Source: Xylanibacillus composti (GTDB taxonomy: Bacteria > Bacillota > Bacilli > Paenibacillales > K13). Taken from it: DNA of 64,000 nucleotides. Below the pieces are notes generated by a model. The model was not told where the DNA came from, did not search any database, and saw only the letters and a program-made list of their open reading frames with translations. This document shows, piece by piece, positions 19,021-26,233 of the stretch. Both the position numbers and the translations under genes were made by a program. Location: positions 1 to 64,000 of the forward strand of contig NZ_BOVK01000006.1 in the NCBI RefSeq assembly GCF_018403685.1. Reading direction: 5' to 3'. How positions within the stretch are numbered: the first letter of the stretch is position 1; every line of letters begins with the position of its first letter.

Positions 19021-19104
19021 ACAGTATGGTTTCTCTCCACTCCTATCCGAAATTTACTAGCACTATGTGCAGCCACCTTATATTTGATAAGGTGGATTTT
19101 TTTT
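19021..19104 (+). ncRNA. Candidate small RNA of about 80 bases
   Basis: The interval from the expected start of the consensus promoter to an intrinsic terminator is about 84 bases. It has a C/U-rich unpaired stretch (19031-19048, with CTCTCC and CTCCTATCC) complementary to ribosome-binding sites, a small hairpin GCAC/GTGC at 19060-19070, and the terminator hairpin. No convincing reading frame with a ribosome site is inside. It may be a trans-acting small RNA, or a leader attenuator for the sigma gene 290 bases downstream. The call is inferred from promoter and terminator only. Confidence 0.5.
19073..19104 (+). terminator. Intrinsic terminator of the short transcript
   Basis: CCACCTTA at 19073-19080 pairs with TAAGGTGG at 19088-19095 around a 7-base loop, followed by A and eight T. 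Confidence 0.88.
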
Positions 19105-19134
19105 GTTTTGAAAGCGTTCACTTTTTTTGATTCC

Positions 19135-19161
19135 CTCAACTTTTTTCGTATTTGTTGCGTC
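19135..19161 (+). promoter_or_regulatory. Possible ECF-type promoter before the sigma gene
   Basis: CTCAAC at 19135-19140, 17 bases, CGTC at 19158-19161. The AAC / CGTC pair resembles promoters of extracytoplasmic-function sigma factors, which often transcribe their own gene. The region 19162-19395 has no other clear element. Tentative. Confidence 0.35.
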
Positions 19162-19395
19162 TATATAAAAAGAAGGGCTAGTCGAAACCGCTCGCTCATG
19201 GTAATATTTTGAATTGCGGGTGGTATTTCACTTGTCCTGTGTCCTGTCGGTTGGAGCAGGAATTTGTCGCTGGACAAAGAATATTTACTTGATCCTAGAT
19301 TTTTTTCGGTTCGCCGCAACTTTCTTATACGGAACGGGTACAATAGGGTAACATTTCCGATAGAGAGGGCGGCTTGCAAGGGAGGATAGCTTGTA

Positions 19396-19989
19396 ATGAC
19401 CGATTCCCAACTCATACGCGAGATCAAAGATGGAAATGTGCAATCTTATGCGAAACTAATCGATCGTTACGAGCGCAAGATCCTCGCCTTTATCTATCAC
19501 ATGCTGAAAAGCGCGGGCATGGAGATGGTTGCGGAAGATTTGTGCCAGGAAACGTTCTACAAGGCGTATCGCAGCCTGAATTCCTTTCGCGAAGCGGAGG
19601 CTTCCTTTTCAACATGGCTGTATACGATTGCAAGAAATACGGTGTTAAGCGAGCTGCGGAAGCAGAAAAGCTATAAAGTATCATTGGAAGACAGCGGATA
19701 TACGCCGTTAGCTCCGGCTGATACGTTGCCGGAGGCCACAGCGCTCCGTAACGAGAAGGTTGTCATGGTGCGCAAGGCTATCAACAACCTGCCCGAGAAG
19801 CAGCGTTCGGCGCTCATTTTGCGGGAATATGAGCAATTGGATTACCAGGAGATTGCGAATATTCTTGGGCAGACGGTCAGTTCGGTGAAATCGCTGCTGT
19901 TTCGGGCAAGGGCTAGTGTGAAATCTCAGCTCGAGCCTTATCTGCTTGAACCGATATTCGGCGAAGTTGAAGGGATGAATCAACGATGA
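19396..19989 (+). CDS. ECF-type RNA polymerase sigma factor
   Basis: Group 4 (extracytoplasmic function) sigma factor of 197 residues with only regions 2 and 4. Region 2 (about residues 20-90) has DRYERKILAFIYHML, EDLCQETFYKAYRSL and FSTWLYTIARN; region 4 (about 125-180) has LPEKQRSALILREYEQLDY and QTVSSVKSLLFRARASVK. It overlaps the downstream anti-sigma gene by 4 bases, so the two are made together. It resembles SigW/SigX-type envelope stress factors, but I cannot place it in a named subgroup. Confidence 0.92.
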   Translation: MTDSQLIREIKDGNVQSYAKLIDRYERKILAFIYHMLKSAGMEMVAEDLCQETFYKAYRSLNSFREAEASFSTWLYTIARNTVLSELRKQKSYKVSLEDSGYTPLAPADTLPEATALRNEKVVMVRKAINNLPEKQRSALILREYEQLDYQEIANILGQTVSSVKSLLFRARASVKSQLEPYLLEPIFGEVEGMNQR

Positions 19990-20606
19990 AGTGCTTGGAA
20001 GCGCAAAAATCACTAGGTATATATTGGGATCTCCTTGCTCAAGATCCGCTCCGTCAGCAGATCGATCAGCATCTGGCGAAGTGCGATTCTTGCCGGGCAG
20101 AATTTGAGATTTGGCGGGAAAGCCGCGATTTGATTCAAATCGCGTCCCGCGAGCATGAGGCCATTGCCAGGAAGCAAGAAACAGCCTTGTCCTTATCCGT
20201 TATGGATCGCATCTATCAGGACGAGTCGTGGCGCATGCCTGTAAACGAGCGTTCTTATCGCTGGTCTGCGCGTTTGCGACGAAATTTGAACGGAATCATT
20301 GCGTTTTGCCTGGCGCTGTTTATCGTAAGTTTCTTCGCATCGGTCTTCGATACGGAAAGTGCCGAGGAGGTTGTGCTGTACGGACTCAAGGCACCAGCTA
20401 CCGCTATAATCGAGGCAGATGACGGATCGGTTGCGGCAGGCCGGCAATCCGACTCGATCAAGCTGCTCGTAGCCAGCATCAGCGAACCGACGGCCATCCG
20501 AATGGAAGCTGTCCCCAAAGACCCGAATTACTACGTTGCCTTTTCTCTGCTTGGCTTGATCAGCGCCTTGCTCATCATGAACTGGCTCTCGAGAGTTCGC
20601 GTGTGA
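19986..20606 (+). CDS. Anti-sigma factor with zinc-finger domain
   Basis: Transmembrane anti-sigma factor expected to hold the upstream sigma factor at the membrane. The N-terminal ZAS/zf-HC2 motif is HLAKCDSC near residues 29-36 (H-x3-C-x2-C), preceded by an early cysteine in MKCLEAQK. There are two hydrophobic segments, at about residues 99-119 (IIAFCLALFIVSFFA) and 180-200 (FSLLGLISALLIMNWL), with an outside loop of about 60 residues between. Two spans are less common than the usual single span for this family. It is followed by a strong terminator. Confidence 0.85.
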   Translation: MKCLEAQKSLGIYWDLLAQDPLRQQIDQHLAKCDSCRAEFEIWRESRDLIQIASREHEAIARKQETALSLSVMDRIYQDESWRMPVNERSYRWSARLRRNLNGIIAFCLALFIVSFFASVFDTESAEEVVLYGLKAPATAIIEADDGSVAAGRQSDSIKLLVASISEPTAIRMEAVPKDPNYYVAFSLLGLISALLIMNWLSRVRV

Positions 20607-20629
20607 TTTGCCTATACGCAGACATACAA

Positions 20630-20667
20630 AACGCCCCGGCGAAGAGAGACATTCGCTGAGGCGTTTT
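20630..20667 (+). terminator. Intrinsic terminator after the anti-sigma gene
   Basis: AAACGCC at 20629-20635 pairs with GGCGTTT at 20660-20666 through a longer imperfect stem (GGCGAA/TTCGCT), ending in five T. A group II intron remnant begins 6 bases later. Confidence 0.82.
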
Positions 20668-20672
20668 TCGTT

Positions 20673-20896
20673 GTGCGCCCGGCATGGGCGGTAACTAGGC
20701 GGTGAAAGTCCGCTACAGGCTTGGCAGTAGGAACTGTTAGCTGAAGGCAAGGGTGTCGGTCGCGAGGCCGAATCTGAAGGAAGCCAGAGGCAAACCCTCG
20801 GTCTGACGAACAGAAATCACATAGAAGGCATGATGAGACGGACGAGCTTGCAACACAAAGCAAAGTCCAATACTGCCCGAATCTCATCATGTAGAT
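20673..20896 (+). mobile_element. Group II intron remnant (5' part only)
   Basis: The sequence starts GTGCGCCCGGC at 20673, the GUGYG boundary of group II introns, and continues with segments I recognise from domain I of bacterial group II introns: GGTGAAAGTCCGCTACAGG, GGCAGTAGGAACTGTTAGC, AAGGGTGTCGGTCGCGAGGC and AGAAATCACATAGAAGGC. CATGATGAGA (20829-20838) pairs with TCTCATCATG (20882-20891), a domain I stem. There is no reverse transcriptase/maturase frame and no domain V hairpin before the next gene, so the 3' part is deleted. It sits immediately after a terminator, a favoured target of group IIC introns; the class is not established. The right edge is approximate. The rest of the gap to 21038 shows nothing clear. 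Confidence 0.8.
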
Positions 20897-21038
20897 ACTC
20901 AACTAATGAGTAGCCTCCTATCCGATTGCTTTTGAATAGACTGTATTTTTTTCGATGAAATGGGGCAAGCAGGAATAAAAGCATGAGCCAAAGCCGATAA
21001 TGGTGCTAAGAATAGCGAAACGATTCGGAGGTAACCCT

Positions 21039-22247
21039 ATGAATTTAGCGGATATGCTCAGTTACGCCGACGTGAAGCAGCTTAGCACGATTGCCAAACA
21101 TTATGAATGCCCCTGCGACACACATTCCAAGCGGGACATGATCCAGTCCATTCTGAATACACTGAATCACCGGGAAATCTTCGAAAAATCGATTGGCAGT
21201 CTGGAACTGGAGGATTTGCGCTTTATCCATGCACTCCTGTTCGATCAGCGTGAAGCTTACAGCCTGGAGGAATTGACGGCAAAAGCCAGGCAGGCGAGAT
21301 TTGATTATGCGGAGGAGGATCAGAACTGGTCGCCACGGCAGACGATCCTTCGCTTCAAACAGCGGGGATGGCTGTTCAACGGACATTCGCACCAAACCAA
21401 GTTTCTGTTTCAAATTCCGAATGACTTGAAGCGACGAATGGCAGATCTGCTGACTGTACGACTGAGGCAGGAGGTCAGGTATGCATCGGAACCCGAAATG
21501 TACAGAGAAGAGCAGCAGCTGTTGGCGGAAGATGTGCAGCGCTTTCTCCGGTTCGTCCGCCAGCAGGACATTACCTTGACGCAGGATGGAGTTATATACA
21601 AACGCCATTTGCAGCCGCTAATGGATGCATTGTCTGTTCAGGAAGAGCCGGTGTCCAAGGGCGGCTGGCGCTTCGGCTACGGAAGGCGCTTCCGCGATTA
21701 TCCGAATCGTTTCTCGCTTCTCTATGATTACTGCTACTATCACCAATACATAGAAGAACATGAAGGAAGGCTTCGCTTGCGCGAACATGGAGAGAGGAGG
21801 ATTTCCGAAGGCACGAGGGAGAGTCCGCTTGCTCTGTACAAGTTTTGGTTGAAGCTTTATCAGACACCTGTGCGCAATTTGAATGCGCACGTCCAGTGGA
21901 TACGCAGACTCGCCGGAGAATGGGTTACGGTCCAATCGCTCAGACAGGTGCTGGGGCCATTCATACAGCCATTCTACTACGACACCCCCGATTCCATTCT
22001 GGAGCATCGAATTTTGCAGATGCTGATGCATCTCGGACTTGTGCGCATTGGCGAGCATGCCCAGGCCGGGTTGGTCGTCCAAACAACGGCGTTGGGGGAT
22101 CGCTTAATCAGCGGCACATTCGTCGCCGATGAGGAGGCTATCCCGATGGAAGGTCCGGTTCCCGTCATGGAGGAAGGAGATGCCGTGATGAGCGAGCGCA
22201 TGCGCACAGGTCTCGCTGCAGGCATTGACAAGCCGTTGCACGGTTGA
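21039..22247 (+). CDS. Unassigned 402-residue cytoplasmic protein
   Basis: I do not recognise this protein. It has 402 residues, no signal peptide and no membrane segment. The N-terminal 60 residues (ADVKQLSTIAKHYECP, KRDMIQSILNTLNHRE) look like a SAP-like or helicase-associated helical module; the rest is rich in arginine and aromatic residues with several winged-helix-like stretches (LRFKQRGWLFNG; LEHRILQMLMHLGLVRIG). This pattern suggests nucleic-acid binding, but that is inference. I start at the ATG at 21039 with CGGAGGT at 21026-21032. The gene order (before a carbonic anhydrase-like gene and the qcr operon) gives no direct clue. Confidence 0.8.
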   Translation: MNLADMLSYADVKQLSTIAKHYECPCDTHSKRDMIQSILNTLNHREIFEKSIGSLELEDLRFIHALLFDQREAYSLEELTAKARQARFDYAEEDQNWSPRQTILRFKQRGWLFNGHSHQTKFLFQIPNDLKRRMADLLTVRLRQEVRYASEPEMYREEQQLLAEDVQRFLRFVRQQDITLTQDGVIYKRHLQPLMDALSVQEEPVSKGGWRFGYGRRFRDYPNRFSLLYDYCYYHQYIEEHEGRLRLREHGERRISEGTRESPLALYKFWLKLYQTPVRNLNAHVQWIRRLAGEWVTVQSLRQVLGPFIQPFYYDTPDSILEHRILQMLMHLGLVRIGEHAQAGLVVQTTALGDRLISGTFVADEEAIPMEGPVPVMEEGDAVMSERMRTGLAAGIDKPLHG

Positions 22248-22281
22248 TACAATCACCCCAAATTCGGGAGGGAGTGTGTCC

Positions 22282-22791
22282 ATGTTGCGGATGGCATACG
22301 GGGGAAAATCTCCTCAAGTTGGGAAAGACGTGTATGTTGCTGAAGGTGTTCAGCTGATTGGCGACCTGACAATCGGGGAACAGGCGTCCATTTGGTTCAA
22401 TACGGTACTGCGAGCGGACTTGGCGCCGATACGAATTGGCGCAAGATCGAACATTCAGGACGGCTGCGTCGGACATGTAAACACCGATCAGCCGCTGCTG
22501 GTTGCCGAGGAAGTGTCTGTCGGCCACGGGGCCATCATTCATGGCTGCACGATAGGTAAAGGCACATTAATCGGCATGGGGGCCATCGTCCTGAACGGCG
22601 CGGAAATCGGAGAATATGCTTTAATAGGGGCCGGTGCGCTCGTCACTGAGAATACCAAAATTCCGCCCTACACACTCGCTCTTGGCACCCCGGCAAAGGC
22701 GGTTAGGGAATTGAACGAAAAAGATCTGCTCCGCATGCGTCGGACAATGGAAAGCTATGTGCAGAAAGGGAGAGAGTATTCGCTTTTCTGA
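22282..22791 (+). CDS. Gamma-carbonic-anhydrase-like hexapeptide repeat protein
   Basis: Left-handed beta-helix protein of the gamma-class carbonic anhydrase / YrdA-PaaY family, 169 residues. Hexapeptide repeats run through most of it, and the metal-binding histidines are visible in GHVNTDQ, VSVGHGAIIHGCTIG. A C-terminal helix follows (LNEKDLLRMRRTMESY). Start at the ATG at 22282 with GGGAGGGAG at 22266-22274. Many family members bind zinc or iron without proven carbonic anhydrase activity, so the reaction is uncertain. Confidence 0.88.
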   Translation: MLRMAYGGKSPQVGKDVYVAEGVQLIGDLTIGEQASIWFNTVLRADLAPIRIGARSNIQDGCVGHVNTDQPLLVAEEVSVGHGAIIHGCTIGKGTLIGMGAIVLNGAEIGEYALIGAGALVTENTKIPPYTLALGTPAKAVRELNEKDLLRMRRTMESYVQKGREYSLF

Positions 22792-22838
22792 TTCGTTCGA
22801 TGCGGATCACTTCGTTTTTAACTAGGAGGGATACGCTG

Positions 22839-23024
22839 ATGGAAAAGATGAGTATGATCTATGACGCTCTGCTGAGCCTGCACGCAGAAATGGTATTGGA
22901 TCAGGCGCTTCGCGAGTTTCGGCTGAGACAGCTTTATGAAGCGATCGACGAGGCGCTCCAATACGGGGACGAAGCAACTTTCTTGAAGCTAACAGATGAT
23001 TTGCGGGCACTGCAGAATCAGTAA
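22839..23024 (+). CDS. Small IDEAL-domain protein
   Basis: A 61-residue protein whose second half contains the IDEAL signature (YEAIDEALQYGDEATFLKL). IDEAL domains occur in Firmicutes, alone or at the end of proteins such as YpiB and ComK-related adaptors, and are thought to bind partner proteins. The ATG at 22839 has AGGAGGG at 22824-22830. It lies where ypiB lies in B. subtilis but lacks the larger YpiB domain. A terminator follows. Confidence 0.85.
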   Translation: MEKMSMIYDALLSLHAEMVLDQALREFRLRQLYEAIDEALQYGDEATFLKLTDDLRALQNQ

Positions 23025-23078
23025 GTGACCAGATGAACAATAAGCTGATAAACCGGGATACCGCCCCTGGTGCGAGTC

Positions 23079-23106
23079 AAGCTGCCGAATTCATTCGGCA
23101 GCTTTT
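23079..23106 (+). terminator. Intrinsic terminator after the IDEAL gene
   Basis: AAGCTGCCGAA at 23079-23089 pairs perfectly with TTCGGCAGCTT at 23094-23104, followed by a short T run. Confidence 0.82.
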
Positions 23107-23218
23107 CATATGACTTGGAACATGCTACGCTCATAACAGCAGTACCTTAAAGATGATAGCGCGAGGCAGATCGGCGCTCGCGCCGAGTACTTAATGAACA
23201 AAGGGGATGCAGCGAGCA

Positions 23219-23662
23219 ATGAAGTTTAGCGATTTGGATGAACAGCAATGGAATGAACTGAAGCCGTATCTCGATACATGTGTCATTCCGGTAACGGGAC
23301 TGAGCGGGGCAGAAGCGCCGTGGCAGGCTGTTGAGGGCTTGGAGCGACTGAGGGATTGGTTGGACTTGGTGGAACAGCCCTTCAAGGGAAGGATCGTGAC
23401 GTATCCGGCTATGCATTACAGAATGAGCGATTGGGAGCAAACCGCGGCCGCTGTGGACGAGCTCAGCCGTCAGCTCAAGCAGGAGCAGTTCCGCTATGTC
23501 ATGGTCATGTCCGCGATGCCGTGGCCAAAGCATATCCGCTGCGGTGCAGTAGATTTGCACATAGACGCGAATGTGGACGAATCGGGAAATGATTTGTCGG
23601 GAACCGTGCAGGAGAAAGTCAGGGAAATGTGGAATAAAAAGCTACCAGAGGACGAATGCTAA
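23219..23662 (+). CDS. ypiF: DUF2487 family protein (YpiF-like)
   Basis: A 147-residue cytoplasmic protein of unknown function, recognised by its position directly before qcrA, as ypiF in Bacillus, and by the MKFSDLDEQQWNELKPYLDT opening with a conserved IPVTGL-type segment. An in-frame ATG at 23207 has its purine-rich site directly abutting it, so I prefer the second ATG at 23219. No catalytic motif is evident. Confidence 0.75.
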   Translation: MKFSDLDEQQWNELKPYLDTCVIPVTGLSGAEAPWQAVEGLERLRDWLDLVEQPFKGRIVTYPAMHYRMSDWEQTAAAVDELSRQLKQEQFRYVMVMSAMPWPKHIRCGAVDLHIDANVDESGNDLSGTVQEKVREMWNKKLPEDEC

Positions 23663-23708
23663 GGCAACCAAGATATACACTGCGTTACAATTCATGAGTT
23701 GTGACAAA

Positions 23709-23726
23709 TTCGCAACATTTTGCGAA
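23709..23726. promoter_or_regulatory. Perfect inverted repeat upstream of the qcr promoter
   Basis: TTCGCAA (23709-23715) and TTGCGAA (23720-23726) form a perfect 7-base inverted repeat with a 4-base spacer, 40 bases before the -35 of the qcrA promoter. It has the shape of a dimeric regulator operator. A TTGTGA half-site just upstream (23699-23704) also overlaps. The binding factor is unknown. Confidence 0.4.
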
Positions 23727-23765
23727 GTGGGCGGCCGGGCAGGCTGATTTCACGCAGAGGTATTC

Positions 23766-23794
23766 TTGACGCTCCCCATGTCCTAAGCTATTAT
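23766..23794 (+). promoter_or_regulatory. Sigma-A promoter of qcrABC
   Basis: TTGACG at 23766-23771, 17 bases, TATTAT at 23789-23794; the start would be near 23801, about 37 bases before qcrA. Confidence 0.75.
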
Positions 23795-23837
23795 ATTTAT
23801 GTTAATGACCACGGTTCGTAAAGGGGGTACACACGCA

Positions 23838-24386
23838 ATGAGAGAAGAACACAACCAAGAGGCGCACGAGTCGGGACAACATCCGAAGAGAGCCCGTCGC
23901 GAAATGTCCCGCCGTCAATTTCTTTCTTATACCCTCGGAGGTACCGGGGCATTCATGGTCGGCGTGCCATTGATTTTTAATCTGCGTTTTGCGGTTGATC
24001 CACTGTTGCAGAGAAAAGAAGGATCAGATTTTGTCAAAGTGGCGCAGGTTGAAGAAATTACGGAAGTGCCTCAGTCTTTCAGGTTTACTGTCCATCAGAT
24101 AGACGGATGGTACGAAAGCGATCCAACTATGGAAGCATGGATCTCCAGGGATGAGAATGGAAATATCTTCGCCTTGTCACCGGTCTGCAAGCACTTGGGC
24201 TGTACGGTGAACTGGAACGGAAGCGGAGATTATCCGGATCAATACTTTTGTCCATGCCATGGCGCTCATTATACGAAGGATGGGGAGGCACTCGCCATCG
24301 CTCCGGCGCCGCTTGACCAATATGAAGTAAAGGTGGACAACGGCTGGGTTTACCTGGGCGGTATTCACGCGAACGAACGAGTGTAA
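23838..24386 (+). CDS. qcrA: Menaquinol:cytochrome c reductase, Rieske iron-sulfur subunit
   Basis: Rieske 2Fe-2S subunit of the bc-type complex that passes electrons from menaquinol to cytochrome c. The cluster ligands are C117 and H119 in CKHLGC and C138 and H141 in CPCHGAH; C122 and C140 are the disulfide pair. The N-terminus has a Tat-type motif SRRQFLS at residues 24-30 followed by the membrane anchor. I start at the ATG at 23838 with AAGGGGG at 23820-23826; the in-frame ATG at 23799 has none. Length is 182 residues. Confidence 0.95.
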   Translation: MREEHNQEAHESGQHPKRARREMSRRQFLSYTLGGTGAFMVGVPLIFNLRFAVDPLLQRKEGSDFVKVAQVEEITEVPQSFRFTVHQIDGWYESDPTMEAWISRDENGNIFALSPVCKHLGCTVNWNGSGDYPDQYFCPCHGAHYTKDGEALAIAPAPLDQYEVKVDNGWVYLGGIHANERV

Positions 24387-24408
24387 CAGGAGGAGGCGTT
24401 AGTTACAG

Positions 24409-25080
24409 ATGCTGAAAAGTGTTTATAACTGGATCGATGAACGTCTGGACATTACGCCGATGTGGAGAGATGTGGCGGATCATGAAGTGCCTGAGCACGT
24501 AAATCCGGCCCATCATTTTTCCGCGTTCGTGTACTGCTTCGGCGGCCTGACGTTTTTCATCACAGTCATTCAAATTTTGTCGGGTATGTTCCTGACGATG
24601 TACTTCGTGCCCGACATCGTCAATGCGTACAAGAGTGTTGATTATTTGCAGCACAAGGTAGCATTCGGCGTGATTGTACGCGGCATGCACCATTGGGGAG
24701 CAAGCTTGGTTATCGTCATGATGTTCCTGCATACGCTGCGCGTATTCTTTACAGGGTCGTACAAGGCGCCGCGCGAGATGAACTGGGTCGTCGGCATGCT
24801 GATTTTCTTCGTCATGCTGGGTCTGGGGTTCACCGGGTACCTGCTTCCTTGGGATAACAAGGCTTATTATGCAACGAAGGTCGGCATTCAGATTGCCGCG
24901 TCCGTGCCTTACGCAGGGGAGTACATAGCGACATTCCTGCAAGGCGGCGACATTGTCGGCGCGCAGACGCTCACCCGTTTCTTTGCGCTCCATGTCTTTT
25001 TCCTGCCCGGAGCATTGCTGGCATTGCTTGGCGCGCATTTCTTCATGATTCGCAAGCAAGGCATATCCGGACCACTCTAA
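24409..25080 (+). CDS. qcrB: Menaquinol:cytochrome c reductase, cytochrome b6 subunit
   Basis: Membrane subunit with four transmembrane helices that carries two b hemes and the extra covalently bound heme of b6-type proteins. Paired histidines appear in FGVIVRGMHHWGAS and in FFALHVFFLPG; GFTGYLLPWD is the b-family signature. It has 223 residues, the length of the short b6 type, whose missing C-terminal helices are supplied by QcrC. It lies 22 bases after qcrA. Confidence 0.96.
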   Translation: MLKSVYNWIDERLDITPMWRDVADHEVPEHVNPAHHFSAFVYCFGGLTFFITVIQILSGMFLTMYFVPDIVNAYKSVDYLQHKVAFGVIVRGMHHWGASLVIVMMFLHTLRVFFTGSYKAPREMNWVVGMLIFFVMLGLGFTGYLLPWDNKAYYATKVGIQIAASVPYAGEYIATFLQGGDIVGAQTLTRFFALHVFFLPGALLALLGAHFFMIRKQGISGPL

Positions 25081-25114
25081 AGACAACATTGCACAATGAA
25101 AGGAGGAGCAAAGC

Positions 25115-26023
25115 TTGGCTCACCAACCGCATGATCCGAATGAAAAAGTCGTCTATGTTGGCGACTCGCGCGTACGCAAGTACGAGAAAAATAATATCCC
25201 ACGCGATTATTCCGCATATCCGGGGAAATCGGAAGCTTTCGTTCCGAACTTTCTGCTGAAGGAATGGATGGTTGGCGCGGTCGTCATGGTCGGTTACATG
25301 ATGCTCGTTATTTCGCATCCATCGCCGTTAGGCTATCCGGCAGATCCGACGAATACTTCCTTTATTCCTATGCCGGACTGGTATTTCCTTTTCCTGTATC
25401 AGCTCTTGAAATATCCGTATGCGGCAGACAGCTTCATCCTGCTTGGCACCCTGGTCATTCCGGGGCTTGCTTTCGGCGGTCTGTTGCTGGCCCCTTTCCT
25501 GGATACTGGGAAAGAACGCCGCTTCTACCGCCGTCCGATCGCATCTTCGCTGATGCTGCTTTCTATTATTGCCGTTGGCTACCTGACAGTTGTTTCTTGG
25601 CAGCATTACCAGCATGAGTTGGAAGTGAACGGTATCATTCCCGAGCATATCAAGCGTCATGATGAACTGCTTGCCGCGATTGAAGCCGGCCGCCCGGCAC
25701 CGACGCCAGGTCAAGAACCGGAGCTCGCTGCGATTGTTGACAAGGACGACGAGGGCTTCCAGATTTATCAGCGGTCGACTTGTATGACTTGTCACGGAGA
25801 CGAGCTGAAGGGCATGCCGCCTCAATTGCCGACACTGCGAGGGATTGGCGACAAGTATTCGAAGGAAGAATTGCTCGCCATTATTGAAGGGGGCATCGGG
25901 ACTATGCCCGCCCAATATCAACAAAACCTTGATCAAGGCTTGACTGATGCAGACATTGATCTGTTGGCCGACTGGCTTGCCAGACAGAAGAGCGACGCCG
26001 GTGCCGAGGTTGAAGAAGGCTAA
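25115..26023 (+). CDS. qcrC: Menaquinol:cytochrome c reductase, cytochrome b/c fusion subunit
   Basis: Fusion of the C-terminal cytochrome b part (subunit IV, with PMPDWYFLFLYQLLKY and three helices to about residue 165) and a C-terminal cytochrome c domain with heme motif CMTCH at residues 223-227 and a distal methionine in GTMPAQY. This fusion is typical of Bacillus-type complexes. The start is TTG at 25115 with AGGAGG at 25101-25106. Length is 302 residues. A strong terminator follows. Confidence 0.95.
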   Translation: MAHQPHDPNEKVVYVGDSRVRKYEKNNIPRDYSAYPGKSEAFVPNFLLKEWMVGAVVMVGYMMLVISHPSPLGYPADPTNTSFIPMPDWYFLFLYQLLKYPYAADSFILLGTLVIPGLAFGGLLLAPFLDTGKERRFYRRPIASSLMLLSIIAVGYLTVVSWQHYQHELEVNGIIPEHIKRHDELLAAIEAGRPAPTPGQEPELAAIVDKDDEGFQIYQRSTCMTCHGDELKGMPPQLPTLRGIGDKYSKEELLAIIEGGIGTMPAQYQQNLDQGLTDADIDLLADWLARQKSDAGAEVEEG

Positions 26024-26050
26024 TAAGGCCGAACAGGCAATAGGGAAAAA

Positions 26051-26079
26051 AACCTGATCTATAACGATCAGGTTTTTTT
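26051..26079. terminator. Terminator of the qcr operon
   Basis: AACCTGATC at 26051-26059 pairs perfectly with GATCAGGTT at 26066-26074, followed by seven T in total. The A-run on the left makes it usable on both strands. Confidence 0.92.
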
Positions 26080-26233
26080 CATAACCTAAGCTCCTGTTCC
26101 CCGATATCAAAAGGCTCGGGCGTCCGAAGAACATAGACTTTTTCGTATAAAGAAGGATGAGCCCCTCGTGTAACAGGTATCGGCATTGAGGGTTCGTTTC
26201 GCTAATATGCGTAAATAAAATGGGGGGCTGGAA

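Noticed and set aside
18994-19212. A 72-residue frame starting inside the consensus promoter before the sigma gene
   Set aside because: Its start codon lies in the promoter spacer, it runs through the terminator hairpin, and there is no ribosome site.
23699-23715. Possible Rex operator (TTGTGA-CAAAT-TCGCAA) upstream of qcrA
   Set aside because: The two halves are 5 bases apart instead of 6 and the right half is TCGCAA rather than TCACAA; the perfect TTCGCAA/TTGCGAA palindrome overlapping it is the better-supported element.
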